Shown here piece after piece: positions 15,939-24,742 of a stretch of DNA of 43,179 nt. The DNA comes from Bacteroidota bacterium (GTDB lineage: Bacteria > Bacteroidota > Bacteroidia > Chitinophagales > Saprospiraceae). The stretch lies in contig JANSWP010000060.1 in assembly GCA_024743405.1 (NCBI GenBank), forward strand, positions 1-43,179, written 5' to 3'. Position 1 is the stretch's first letter; every line of letters starts with the position of its first letter. Made by a program: the position numbers and the translations under genes. Under the pieces are notes generated by a model that did not search any database, had not been told where the DNA came from, and saw only the letters and a program-made list of their open reading frames with translations.

Positions 15939-18269
15939 ATGCTTAAATACCTATGCTGTTCAATATTGATCTTCCTCCAAATTTGTTCTTTTGCACAACC
16001 TCAACCTTGCATTGACCCTGAAATGACGCCACTTTGCCAAGATGCTTGTGTGATTTGTGATATCGACGGGTTTACCGGAGTTAATAATAGTCAAGTCGTT
16101 GGTATTGGACCAAATGATTTTTGTACAACATTTCAACATAATATTACCTGGATCGCTTTCATTGCTGGAAGTGAAGATTTAACCATTGAAGTCGAAGTAT
16201 CGGGGTGTCAAATAAATTGGGGACTAGAAATCGGTATTTATGAAAGTTTGGATTGTGAGACTTTTCAACAAGTCACCCTGTGCGATACAGATATTCAACC
16301 TGGTGAAACGGGTGTTTTCTCTAACAATCAGCCTTTAACCATCGGTCAATATTATTACTTCGTTATGGATGGGAGTAATGGTGATATTTGTAATTATACT
16401 GTTAATGTAACAGAAGGCACAACCCAAGTAGGTGCATTACAACCATTGGATCAAATCACAGGTCCTGCTAAAGCTTGCCCCAATGACATACAAACTTTTA
16501 CAGTGCCTCATGTCGATGGGGCGAATTTTACAAATTGGACAATCAATGGCACTTTCGTTTCTGGGGTCGCTGATACCTTGGAATATGAATTTTCTAATGA
16601 TGGAACTTACCAAATATGCTATGATGCCTTTAATGTCTGTGATACCATTCCGTCTGTCTGTACCTCTATTTTAATTGAATCTAGACCGCCTGTCGTTTTT
16701 GATGAAATTATTTGTGAAGGCGATAGTTTACACTTGCCTTCCATCGATACTTTTTTTGTCAATGCAGGGGCTTATAATTATTCTTTTATCGACTCTGTCG
16801 GATGTGAGCAACAAGTGATGGGCATTATCCAAACCTTGCCAACCGTTTATACGAATTTGGAACTTGAATTTTGCTTTGGTGATTCTGTGTTTTTTGGTGG
16901 TCAAGCATTTACAGCAACGGGTAATTATAATGTTCCTTTAGTCGCCTCAACTATGTGCGATAGTGTGTTATTGTTAGACTTGCTTACTTTTTTGTGCGAC
17001 ATTGATGGTGGGTTCGCAGATGATAATTTGCTATGTGCTGGAGACAATAATGGCCAATTAATTTTCAATTTAATAGATGGTAATCATCCTTACACTTTCG
17101 AATGGGAGGAAGAAACTGGTTCGAACTTAACGGGTTCAGGAGTGAGTGATTTGAACTCAACCACCATTGTTATTCCTGATTTGATTGCTGGGGTTTATTC
17201 TATTACGATCACAGATAACTCGGGAAGTGTCGGTGTTTTTGTGGGACAAGTTTTTGAACCCTTTTATGTAGATGCCCAAGTTGAATTGTCTGAATACTCT
17301 TTAGCAAATGTCACTTGTCCTGGGGCTTCAGATGGCTCTATATTAGTAACGCCTTTTAATGGTGTTTCACCTTATTCCTATAATTGGAACACTGGAAGTC
17401 AGATCGATTTGGTGGGGGGACTTTCATCAGGAAATTATTTCGTAACTGTTACCGACTCAAATGGATGTCAGGTCATTAAGGACGCTACTTTGATTGATCC
17501 TGAACCCATTTCAGCTGATTTTTTGATTGAAGAGCCCAATTGCAATCCAACCAACTCTGGTATCATCAATGCTAATTTGGTTGAAGGGGGTACGGGTCCC
17601 TATTTATACGCCTATGACGGAGGCGATTTTTCTTCCAATCCAGTGCATGCAGGTTTACTTCCAGGGCAATATTCGATCGAAATTGAAGATGCTTATGGTT
17701 GCCGTTATGAGGAATCTTTTGAATTGCTAGAACCCAATACGTTAGTGTTGGATTTGGAGGAACAATTGGATATTTGTCTTGGTGATTCCATTCAGTTAAC
17801 ACCTTTTGTGAATTTGAATGACTTAGATTATGTCTGGTCAAGTTCGAGCAATATTTCCTGTTTAGATTGTCCAAGACCTTATGTTCGACCTTACAATGAT
17901 GGATTGTATTATTTGACAGCGATTATGCCTAATGGTTGTGAAAGAAGTGATTCTATTTTTATTACCGTTTCCAAGTTCCGAAAAATCTATTTTCCGAATA
18001 TTTTTAGCCCCAATAATGATGGTGTCAATGATGTTTTTAGACCTTTTTCAAGCAAAGAAATTGGACGTATATTAGAATTCGAAGTTTACAATCGATGGGG
18101 AAGCCAACTTGCTGCTTTTCAAAATTTGGCCCCCAATGCTAATACTGGCTGGGATGGTCAATTCAATAATGAAATTGTGGATTCAGGCGTTTATGTTTGG
18201 AGAGCTAAAGTAGAATATTTAGATGGGGAGATACTTGATTATAAAGGGGATGTGACTTTGATTAGATGA
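15939..18269 (+). CDS. Large secreted SprB-repeat protein with T9SS type B sorting domain
   Basis: 776 residues with signal peptide MLKYLCCSILIFLQICSFAQ. The N-terminal third is a cysteine-containing beta-rich domain (CIDPEMTPLCQDACVICDID). PKD-like and adhesin-type domains follow. SprB-type repeats appear as NVTCPGASDGSILVTPFNG with YNWNTG .. GNYFVTVTDSNGCQ, and a second, weaker unit lies before it (DDNLLCAGDNNGQLIF). The last 95 or so residues are a type B sorting domain (gliding motility-associated C-terminal domain): YFPNIFSPNNDGVNDVFRPF, EFEVYNRWGSQLA, GWDGQFN, GVYVWRAKVEY. Type B cargo usually stays on the cell surface, and SprB relatives act in gliding or adhesion. Single gene, divergent from the CsgG-like operon with 155 bases between them. 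Confidence 0.88.
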   Translation: MLKYLCCSILIFLQICSFAQPQPCIDPEMTPLCQDACVICDIDGFTGVNNSQVVGIGPNDFCTTFQHNITWIAFIAGSEDLTIEVEVSGCQINWGLEIGIYESLDCETFQQVTLCDTDIQPGETGVFSNNQPLTIGQYYYFVMDGSNGDICNYTVNVTEGTTQVGALQPLDQITGPAKACPNDIQTFTVPHVDGANFTNWTINGTFVSGVADTLEYEFSNDGTYQICYDAFNVCDTIPSVCTSILIESRPPVVFDEIICEGDSLHLPSIDTFFVNAGAYNYSFIDSVGCEQQVMGIIQTLPTVYTNLELEFCFGDSVFFGGQAFTATGNYNVPLVASTMCDSVLLLDLLTFLCDIDGGFADDNLLCAGDNNGQLIFNLIDGNHPYTFEWEEETGSNLTGSGVSDLNSTTIVIPDLIAGVYSITITDNSGSVGVFVGQVFEPFYVDAQVELSEYSLANVTCPGASDGSILVTPFNGVSPYSYNWNTGSQIDLVGGLSSGNYFVTVTDSNGCQVIKDATLIDPEPISADFLIEEPNCNPTNSGIINANLVEGGTGPYLYAYDGGDFSSNPVHAGLLPGQYSIEIEDAYGCRYEESFELLEPNTLVLDLEEQLDICLGDSIQLTPFVNLNDLDYVWSSSSNISCLDCPRPYVRPYNDGLYYLTAIMPNGCERSDSIFITVSKFRKIYFPNIFSPNNDGVNDVFRPFSSKEIGRILEFEVYNRWGSQLAAFQNLAPNANTGWDGQFNNEIVDSGVYVWRAKVEYLDGEILDYKGDVTLIR

Positions 18270-18300
18270 TTTTTTAAGAAATTGAAAATTGAATATATAA

Positions 18301-18642
18301 ATGAATCCAGAAAAAATAGTTCAACAACAAGTTGAAGCTTATAATGCAAGGGATATCGACACATTTGTAGCATGTCACCATCCTGAGGCAGAGCTTTTTA
18401 ATTTTTCCGAAACAGTTCCATTTACTATTGGATTGGAAAAAATTAAAGGAATATATCAAGACGTATTTGAAAATTCCCCCAACCTAAATACTCAAATTTT
18501 GAATAGAATTGTCTTCGATAATAAAGTAATTGATCATGAAATAGTAACTGGGAGGAAAGAGATCGAGCATATGGAGTTAATTGCTATATATGAGATTAAA
18601 GAAGGTTTAATTGGTAAGGCACATTTTATTCGGAAAAATTGA
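18301..18642 (+). CDS. Nuclear transport factor 2-like (SnoaL-like) protein
   Basis: 113 residues without signal peptide, so cytoplasmic. The start EKIVQQQVEAYNARDIDTFV, followed by HHPEAELFNF, is the classic opening of SnoaL-like NTF2 folds. A helix with 'aynarD.d.f...' packs over a curved sheet, ending here in ELIAIYEIKEGLIGKAHFIR. Members include enzymes and binding proteins, and no catalytic residue can be assigned. It starts 31 bases after the type B protein gene, so it may be read from the same transcript, although the roles look unrelated. Confidence 0.85.
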   Translation: MNPEKIVQQQVEAYNARDIDTFVACHHPEAELFNFSETVPFTIGLEKIKGIYQDVFENSPNLNTQILNRIVFDNKVIDHEIVTGRKEIEHMELIAIYEIKEGLIGKAHFIRKN

Positions 18643-19251
18643 ACGAACAGAAGACAAAAATAAAACATTGACTATCAATACACTGTCCTTTTTTTCTTTG
18701 ATAAAAAAAGGACCAAAAAAATCAAGACTGTTTTCATTTCTAAACGCTGCGCAGATTCAAAATCCCTAAACTACCCAAACTCGCTGCGCTCAAACAGTGG
18801 ATAGTTCTTAACGGAATTTTGAACCCACTTCACTAAAATGAAAAAGGTCAGTCCTACCTCGTAGACAAATTCTTTGCGTAACATCAGTTATTGGGATATA
18901 AGTTTTGGGTTTCGATCTCAATCGAGTATCGAACCGAGCCTAATAACCTTAGTTTTGAAGGCTAATAGGTGACGAAGTGTGAGGGAAAAAGACTAATTTT
19001 TAGCCTAATTATCCACAGCCTAGATTTTTTTGCTTATTTTTTCATTTTGGAAAAAAGAAGAAACATGGATTTGACGGCTTAGTTTTCCCGTCGCTTTAGG
19101 CGAAGGTCTTTTCAGGCACAAGCCATGAAAATTTAGATTCTTCTGGGAGAAATCATTATATCCTGACCAACCAATCTACTAACTTCTACTTCCTTTGTAA
19201 CAAAATATTCCTTTCCTTCGCTTTCTTATTTTACCAAATCAAAATTTAGTA
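18643..19251. repeat. Gene-free stretch with degenerate repeats (family D, copies 3 and 4)
   Basis: No convincing gene. A hairpin GTCCTTTTTTT/AAAAAAAGGAC (about 18685-18714) is followed by AAATCAAGACTG and CTAAACGCTGCGCAGATTC. At 18993-19060 TTTTAGCCTAATTATCCACA runs on into GCCTAGATTTTTTTGC, nearly the same as 3818-3856. The stretch just before 19252 is pyrimidine-rich. These look like decayed copies of one intergenic repeat. Confidence 0.45.
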
Positions 19252-21879
19252 ATGCTCAAAAGATACACGTTTCTATTTTTATTAGGGCTTTGTTCCAATA
19301 TACTTTTTGCATCTGGGATCAAAGGAACTATCACTGATCAAAATGGGATGCCATTACCGTCTGCCACTATTTTTATTCAAAAAGAGGCAACGGGTACCGT
19401 CTCCAATGAAGACGGATATTATGAAATAAATTTGACACCTGGTACCTACAAAGTGGTCTATCAATTTATTGGTTACGAGACAGTTGTGGAGGCAATAGTA
19501 GTGACCAGAGGAACAAAAGTTACCCAAGATATTATCCTTAATGAACAAACCCTAGAACTCCAGACTATAGAGGTATTGGATGGTCGTGAAAACCCTGCAT
19601 ATACCATAATGCGGAAGGCTATCGCAAAAGCAGAATATCATCGACAACAAATTGAAAGTTACACTGCTCAAATCTATATAAAAGGGTCTGGGCGACTCTT
19701 AAAATCTCCATTTTTATTGCGAAAAGCGATCGAGAAGGAGGGTATTGACTCCACCTCTGCCTTTTTGGTGGAATCGGTTAGTGAGTTTAGTTATCAGCGT
19801 CCCAATACCTATAAAGAGCGGGTGATAAGTATTCGAAAGCAAGGAGATGATAACTCTATTAGTCCAACTCCCTACATCAACTCTAGTTTTTATGATCCAG
19901 AAATAGTTAGCGCCGTTTCTCCACTTTCACCAAGAGCTTTTGGTTATTATAAATTTGAATTAATAGGTTCTTATTTTGAACGTGGGGTCGAGATTAATCA
20001 AATTAAAGTAATTCCACGAAGTAAAGGGGAAGGCGTTTATGAAGGTACGATTTCGATTGTGGAAGATTTGTGGAGTATTCATAGTCTGAAATTGAAAACT
20101 TATAAACTGGGAATTAGCTTCGAGATTTCACAGATTTATGCACCAATTTTGGAAACAGCTTGGCTGCCTGTGACTCATCAATTTTTTATTGATGCCAAGA
20201 TTTTTGGGTTCAATTTCGTGTATAATTACCTCGCGACAGCAAGTGATTACAAAGTTGAGTTAAACCCTGATTTAAATGTGGATTTTGTAGTCATTGACGA
20301 GAATATTGATAAAGAGCTGGCAGAAGATTTAGCTAAAAAACAAAAAACGAAAACGGGTAGTATTGAAGAGAAAATTGCTTCTGGAGAAGAGTTGACGCGG
20401 AAGGACTTGCGAAAAATGATGAAAGAATACGAAAAAGAAGATCGTAAAGAACAAGAGGAGCCCAAGATGACTGAAAATCGCTCGATGGAAATTGATTCTA
20501 CTGCCCAAAATCGAGATACTGCTTTTTGGGCAAAGATTCGCCCAGTACCCTTGACTAAATTTGAAGTAAAATCTTACCAGAAAGTTGATAGTCTGGCATT
20601 AGTCGAAGTAGAAAACGATACAATTGCTACAGAAAAATCGAAGAAGAAGAAAGAAAGGGTTTTGGGACTTTCGGATATCATTTTTGGAAAAAACTATTCT
20701 TTAGGGAAGAAAACCAGACTTGCCTATAAAGGACTTTTATTAAATACTCAATTGAATGCCGTAGAAGGTCTTGCATTGGCTTCAGAACTAGGTGTTTTTC
20801 ATTCCTTAGAAAACAAGAATGAATTGAGTTACGGTATCATACCAAGGTTTTCCTTTAGCCGTGAAAAGGTGCTCGCCAAAGGCTATATAGAATATAAAAT
20901 CCTTGATAAGTTCAGGAAAGGAAAGATCCGATTAGAAGGTGGACGCTATGTTTCTGAATTCAATGAATCCGGAGCAATTTCGCCTTTAATCAATTCACTT
21001 TATTACATTTTTGGAGAGAATTATATCAAATTGTACGAAAAACAATTTTTAAGTGGATTGTTTGAGAAAAGAGTTGTGGATGGTTTAAGTCTTAATTTTC
21101 ATGGAGAATATGCCCGTCGGCATGGACTTGAAAATAGTGTTGATGAAGGCTGGTTTTATAAGGAGAAGAAACAGTTTGAACCCAATACACCTGAAAATAT
21201 AGAAATTGGAAATCCTCCTTTAGAAACTCAAGACGTTTTTGTTGTTGGAGGTGGGCTGGAATGGAAACCTTGGGTACGTTATAAAATAAATAATGGCGTC
21301 AAAATCTTCCAAAATATATCTCCAATTTTCAGTCTGAACTATAAAAAGGGGCTTGGAGATGTCGATTATGATTTTATAGAAGTTGGCGGAAAATACACTT
21401 GGAGAAGATTTGATGGCAGCCGGATGGATATCAAATTGGCAGCTGGTTCATTTTTGAATAATGAATCATTGACATTGCCTGACTTTAAGCATTTCCCTGG
21501 CAATCAAACCATTTTGACGGTCTCTGATCCTGTCGAAAATTTCCGGTTGTTAGACTATTACGAATACAGTACAAAAGACAAATATTTACAGGTTCATATA
21601 CACCATCAATTTAGAAAATTGTTGCTGACGCAAATGCCAATGGTATGGATGAGCGGCTTAAAAGAAAATGCTTTTGTGAATTATCTTGCTACACCGAATG
21701 CTCAAAATTATTTTGAACTTGGTTATGGTTTAGACAATATTTTTAAAATTTTCAGAGTAGAACTAATCTCTTCCTTTCAAGATTTTGAATACCAAGAGTT
21801 GGGTTTTCGAATTAGTATAGCTTCTATGATTGGAGTTAGTTCTGATGACGGAAATAATTCTATTTCTATTTCTTTCTAA
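19252..21879 (+). CDS. DUF5686 family outer-membrane protein with carboxypeptidase-like regulatory domain
   Basis: 875 residues; signal peptide MLKRYTFLFLLGLCSNILFA. Residues about 22-105 form a CarboxypepD_reg-like domain (GIKGTITDQNGMPLPSATIF .. EDGYYEINLTPGTYKVVYQF). The next part has the DUF5686 opening (NPAYTIMRKAIAKAEYHRQQ, then SYTAQIYIKGSGRL). A charged, lysine/glutamate-rich stretch (about residues 360-410) probably forms a coiled or disordered linker. The C-terminal half is a predicted beta-barrel (alternating aromatic strands, many GG and Y) and ends SISISF, a typical outer-membrane C-terminus. The family is widespread in Bacteroidota, but its function is unknown. It is not a TonB receptor: no plug motif is seen. 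Confidence 0.88.
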   Translation: MLKRYTFLFLLGLCSNILFASGIKGTITDQNGMPLPSATIFIQKEATGTVSNEDGYYEINLTPGTYKVVYQFIGYETVVEAIVVTRGTKVTQDIILNEQTLELQTIEVLDGRENPAYTIMRKAIAKAEYHRQQIESYTAQIYIKGSGRLLKSPFLLRKAIEKEGIDSTSAFLVESVSEFSYQRPNTYKERVISIRKQGDDNSISPTPYINSSFYDPEIVSAVSPLSPRAFGYYKFELIGSYFERGVEINQIKVIPRSKGEGVYEGTISIVEDLWSIHSLKLKTYKLGISFEISQIYAPILETAWLPVTHQFFIDAKIFGFNFVYNYLATASDYKVELNPDLNVDFVVIDENIDKELAEDLAKKQKTKTGSIEEKIASGEELTRKDLRKMMKEYEKEDRKEQEEPKMTENRSMEIDSTAQNRDTAFWAKIRPVPLTKFEVKSYQKVDSLALVEVENDTIATEKSKKKKERVLGLSDIIFGKNYSLGKKTRLAYKGLLLNTQLNAVEGLALASELGVFHSLENKNELSYGIIPRFSFSREKVLAKGYIEYKILDKFRKGKIRLEGGRYVSEFNESGAISPLINSLYYIFGENYIKLYEKQFLSGLFEKRVVDGLSLNFHGEYARRHGLENSVDEGWFYKEKKQFEPNTPENIEIGNPPLETQDVFVVGGGLEWKPWVRYKINNGVKIFQNISPIFSLNYKKGLGDVDYDFIEVGGKYTWRRFDGSRMDIKLAAGSFLNNESLTLPDFKHFPGNQTILTVSDPVENFRLLDYYEYSTKDKYLQVHIHHQFRKLLLTQMPMVWMSGLKENAFVNYLATPNAQNYFELGYGLDNIFKIFRVELISSFQDFEYQELGFRISIASMIGVSSDDGNNSISISF

Positions 21880-21972
21880 CGGCTTAAGGGCTTCAAATCT
21901 CCCTATTTGTTAGTTAGTTGTAAGTGAACGATCAACTTGGCACATTTTTTTATTAAAGTTTCTCATAATACT

Positions 21973-21980
21973 TACTTTTG
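21973..21980 (+). promoter_or_regulatory. Possible Bacteroidota -7 element
   Basis: TACTTTTG matches the Bacteroidota -7 consensus TAnnTTTG and lies 33 bases before the DUF4846 ATG. No well-spaced -33 TTG was found, so this is a weak candidate. Confidence 0.35.
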
Positions 21981-22013
21981 TAATATTTTATGTTAAATTA
22001 TAATTAATTGAAA

Positions 22014-22886
22014 ATGAGATACTTATATTTTTGTTTACTGATTTTTATTCTTTCATGTGGTGGAGAGTCGCTCACTGAAATGACTTCAGAACCAGACAAT
22101 GTCTATTTCTGGCTAAATGGAAATGTAGATGCACAAAATACAATTGCTAGTCGAATCACTCCACCTGATACTTATCAAAGAATAGAAGTACAGAAAGGAA
22201 GTTTTGGAGATTGGATTAGAAATTTACCTTTAAAGCCGGCGGGTACTTCCGTTTCTAATTTTGATGGTACCCAAAAAGAGGATCAAGATTTCCATGAGGC
22301 GGTAGTGGATATTGATTTAGATTCGCTGGGTCTTCAACAGGCACCGCAGTCTATTGTACGTTTAAAATCTGAATATCATTTTGGTAGAGTAGAGTTGGAT
22401 AAAATTCAATTTAACTATACAGGAAAAGATGGTCTAGTCACATTTTCTAGATATGCGATAGGTGAAAAACCCATTGTCGTTCCAGATCAGCATATCCTTT
22501 ACTTCTATAGTGCACATGGTTACCCAGATTCGTCTCATAATAATTTAAAAACTTATTTAGGAGAGGTAAATGCTAATACAGGAACTACCTCTTTGAAAAG
22601 AGTTTTGAAACAAGTGAACATTAAAGATATTATGCCTGGCGATATTTTTATAGAGGCAGGTAACCCAGGACATGCTGTTTTAGTAACAGATGTAGTTCAA
22701 AATGGTCAATTTTATAAAATGTTTTTATTGGCACAGGGTGGTACTCCCACTCAAGATTTTCATGTGTTAAAAAATCTAAGCGATCCTGAAGTAAGTCCTT
22801 GGTATTCTATAACTTCTATATTACAAAATGGACTACAAACACCAGAATGGACATTCACGATCAATGATTTGTATCGTTTTGAATAA
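22014..22886 (+). CDS. DUF4846 domain-containing lipoprotein
   Basis: The ATG at 22014 gives MRYLYFCLLIFILSCGGESL, a lipoprotein signal with Cys15; a TTG two codons upstream is less likely. The body shows DUF4846 features: YQRIEVQKGSFGDWIRNLPL, then HEAVVDIDLDS, ESVV-type RLKSEYHFG, and GDIFIEAGNPGHAVLVTDV near the end. The 'PGD .. GHA.lv.dv' ending recalls the arrangement around the catalytic histidine of NlpC/P60-like papain-fold enzymes, but no matching cysteine was identified, so activity is unproven. The lipoprotein is likely to sit in the outer membrane facing the periplasm or the surface. A family B repeat begins 24 bases after the stop. Confidence 0.82.
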   Translation: MRYLYFCLLIFILSCGGESLTEMTSEPDNVYFWLNGNVDAQNTIASRITPPDTYQRIEVQKGSFGDWIRNLPLKPAGTSVSNFDGTQKEDQDFHEAVVDIDLDSLGLQQAPQSIVRLKSEYHFGRVELDKIQFNYTGKDGLVTFSRYAIGEKPIVVPDQHILYFYSAHGYPDSSHNNLKTYLGEVNANTGTTSLKRVLKQVNIKDIMPGDIFIEAGNPGHAVLVTDVVQNGQFYKMFLLAQGGTPTQDFHVLKNLSDPEVSPWYSITSILQNGLQTPEWTFTINDLYRFE

Positions 22887-22909
22887 TAATTGAATGTTTA
22901 AAGCTAGAG

Positions 22910-23018
22910 TAAGGGAGTAGGAAATAAATAACCTACCCATTTTACTTGCTGTTTTGCCTCAACTGAAGAAAATTAGCTGTGCAAAATTTGGGTATCTTAT
23001 TTATTCCCTGCTCCCTAA
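22910..23018. repeat. MITE-like element, family B, short copy (B1)
   Basis: It starts TAAGGGAGTAGGAAATAAAT, passes CCTACCCATTTTACTTGCTG and ends TATTTATTCCCTGCTCCCTA. The terminal inverted repeats are about 25 bp and imperfect. It lacks most of the core present in the longer copies. It directly abuts the family A element that starts at 23016, so the two share a TA. Confidence 0.7.
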
Positions 23019-23181
23019 GTGCTTGGACAGAAATAAGTTCCATATTTGACGAAAACTATTTTTTTGCCAGACGAGGCAAAAAGCACAGGCATATCCATAG
23101 ATATGGCGAGTATTTTTAACGAAATATGGTAAAAAAATAGTCTGTCATAATATGTGTGAGTTATTTCTGTCCAAGCACTTA
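23016..23181. repeat. MITE-like element, family A (A1, 166 bp)
   Basis: Perfect terminal inverted repeats, TAAGTGCTTGGACAGAAATA at the left and the complement at the right (20-21 bp), with TA at both ends. The interior contains GGCAAAAAGCACAGGCATAT and a small hairpin CATATC/GATATG. It is the reverse complement of 28944-29109 with about five differences in 166 bases. No coding capacity. Confidence 0.85.
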
Positions 23182-23187
23182 ATCTGA

Positions 23188-23227
23188 AAAAACCTCGTTG
23201 AATTGCTATCCTCAACGAGGTTTTTTT
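23188..23227. terminator. Bidirectional rho-independent terminator
   Basis: The stem AACCTCGTTGA (23191-23201) pairs with TCAACGAGGTT (23212-23222). It is flanked by an A run on the left and seven Ts on the right (23221-23227), so it could end transcripts from either direction. It is the nearest intrinsic terminator after the DUF4846 gene. Confidence 0.75.
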
Positions 23228-23294
23228 AGTGTTCAAATGAATTTTACCTAAATTCGCCGAAGCAACTTTTTTTTATTTTTATCTAAAGAATTCC

Positions 23295-23369
23295 CCGATG
23301 CTTGCATCGGAAAAGTAATTTCCGAGTCGAGCTTTGTGGGAATGATACCCCGTCTGCTTGCAGCGGGGT
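23295..23369. repeat. Pair of CTTG-loop hairpins upstream of the PaaG-like gene
   Basis: CCGATG-CTTG-CATCGG (23295-23310) and ACCCCGTCTG-CTTG-CAGCGGGGT (23347-23369, one bulge) are separated by TTTCCGAGTCGAGCTTTGTG. Both have a G(CTTG)C loop, as does the hairpin at 31972-31987. The second ends 19 bases before the PaaG-like start, so it would lie in the 5' leader of that message if transcribed. Confidence 0.55.
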
Positions 23370-23388
23370 GATTCATTTCTAACCAAAT

Positions 23389-24165
23389 ATGAGCAGTATA
23401 TTATTTGAAATCAAAGAGAGCGTGGCCGTAATTACACTCAACCGACCGAAAGTGTACAATAGTTTTAATCGTGAGATGGCATTGGAGATGCAGACGAGAT
23501 TAGATGAGTGTGAAACCAATAAGGACATCCGAGCTGTTTATATTACGGGTAATGGAAAAGCTTTTAGTGCGGGTCAAGACTTACAAGAAGTAACCAGTGA
23601 AAATGCGCCTACTTTTCCAACTATTTTAGGAGAACACTACAACCCGATCATCACACGGATTCGAAATATTGAGAAGCCTATTGTTTGTGGAGTCAATGGT
23701 GTAGCGGCAGGAGCTGCGGCAAATATTGCTTTTGCTTGTGATATCACCGTAGCAACTGAAAGTGCCTCGTTTATTCAGGCATTTAGTAAGATCGGATTGA
23801 TTCCTGACAGTGCTGGGACTTTCTTTTTACCTAGGCTAATTGGTTTTCAGAAAGCTTCTGCTTTGATGATGTTGGGCAATAAAGTTTCGGCAACAGAAGC
23901 TGAATCAATGGGAATGATTTATCAAGTCGTTCCTGATGAAAGTTTTGCAGAAACAGCATTCGGAATTGCGAAAAAATTATCCAAAATGCCTACCAAAGGG
24001 CTTGGTTTGACCAAACGAGCCCTTAATCAATCACTTGTTAATGATCTAAATGCACAGCTCGAATTAGAGAAAGTAATACAAACAGAGGCTGGCGCCACTT
24101 ATGATTATAAAGAAGGGGTTCAATCTTTTATTGAGAAGAGAAAGCCAGTGTTTAAGGGAGCTTAG
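23389..24165 (+). CDS. Enoyl-CoA hydratase/isomerase family protein, PaaG-like
   Basis: 258 residues, the full length of a crotonase, no signal peptide. Family segments: ITLNRPKVYNSFN, GNGKAFSAGQDLQEV (first oxyanion-hole region), VCGVNGVAAGAAANIAFACD (second), then FIQAFSKIGLIPDSAGTFFL. The combination AGQDL, ILGEHYNPI and IPDS is typical of PaaG, 2-(1,2-epoxy-1,2-dihydrophenyl)acetyl-CoA isomerase of phenylacetate breakdown, with the Asp of IPDS as likely catalytic residue. Two positions that are usually Gly (GAGAN, DSGGT) are Ala here. No other phenylacetate genes are nearby, so a general acyl-CoA hydratase/isomerase role is also possible. Confidence 0.87.
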   Translation: MSSILFEIKESVAVITLNRPKVYNSFNREMALEMQTRLDECETNKDIRAVYITGNGKAFSAGQDLQEVTSENAPTFPTILGEHYNPIITRIRNIEKPIVCGVNGVAAGAAANIAFACDITVATESASFIQAFSKIGLIPDSAGTFFLPRLIGFQKASALMMLGNKVSATEAESMGMIYQVVPDESFAETAFGIAKKLSKMPTKGLGLTKRALNQSLVNDLNAQLELEKVIQTEAGATYDYKEGVQSFIEKRKPVFKGA

Positions 24166-24172
24166 AAACTTA

Positions 24173-24742
24173 TTATGTTTTTTCAAATTTATATACGATA
24201 CTGAGACCAACACTTCGCGAGTTGAATCCTGCATTGAACGATAGATTATCAAAACCATCATTGATGACAAATGAAGTCGTTAAGCTTGGAATGATTTCTG
24301 CGCCTATATAAAAGGACTCATTGAGTTGATAATGAACACCCAAAAGGTAGCCTACCCCTGTTGAAAAAGCTGAAAAAGTGTTATTTTCAGAAGTATTGAG
24401 GCTTGAATTTAAAAGCCAAGAGACACCATGCACGAAATTCAATTTATCGTTGATCGATTTCCTGTTTTCTCTTCCTATATTAATTCCAACTGAGAAATTC
24501 CCATTTCCATTATCTCCAACATTGTGCACATTGAGGGATGCGAAGGCCAATCCTATTCGACGATAAGCATTTTGTTTAACTTGTTTTTTGTACAAAAAGT
24601 CAAAATCAAAATTATCTAATCCAACTAATTGAAGTCCAATTTCTTGTTTATTGAATTTAGGTTGATCTTGGGCAGAAAGACTGTTTGAGGTAAATAATAA
24701 AGATAAAAATAGCGTCTTTAAAAAGATGTTTTTGAAATCCAT
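24173..24742 (-). CDS. Small exported beta-barrel protein, function unknown
   Basis: 189 residues; signal peptide MDFKNIFLKTLFLSLLFTSNSLSAQ. The mature part alternates polar and hydrophobic residues in short strands (EIGLQLVGLDNFDFDFLYKK, YRRIGLAFASLNVHNVG, FSVGINIGRE, TGVGYLLGVHYQLN) and ends VGLSIVYKFE. This is the pattern of an 8- to 10-strand outer-membrane beta-barrel. No named family is recognised. Its stop lies 7 bases from the stop of the convergent PaaG-like gene, so the two 3' ends nearly touch without room for a terminator. Confidence 0.72.
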   Translation of the reverse strand: MDFKNIFLKTLFLSLLFTSNSLSAQDQPKFNKQEIGLQLVGLDNFDFDFLYKKQVKQNAYRRIGLAFASLNVHNVGDNGNGNFSVGINIGRENRKSINDKLNFVHGVSWLLNSSLNTSENNTFSAFSTGVGYLLGVHYQLNESFYIGAEIIPSLTTSFVINDGFDNLSFNAGFNSRSVGLSIVYKFEKT

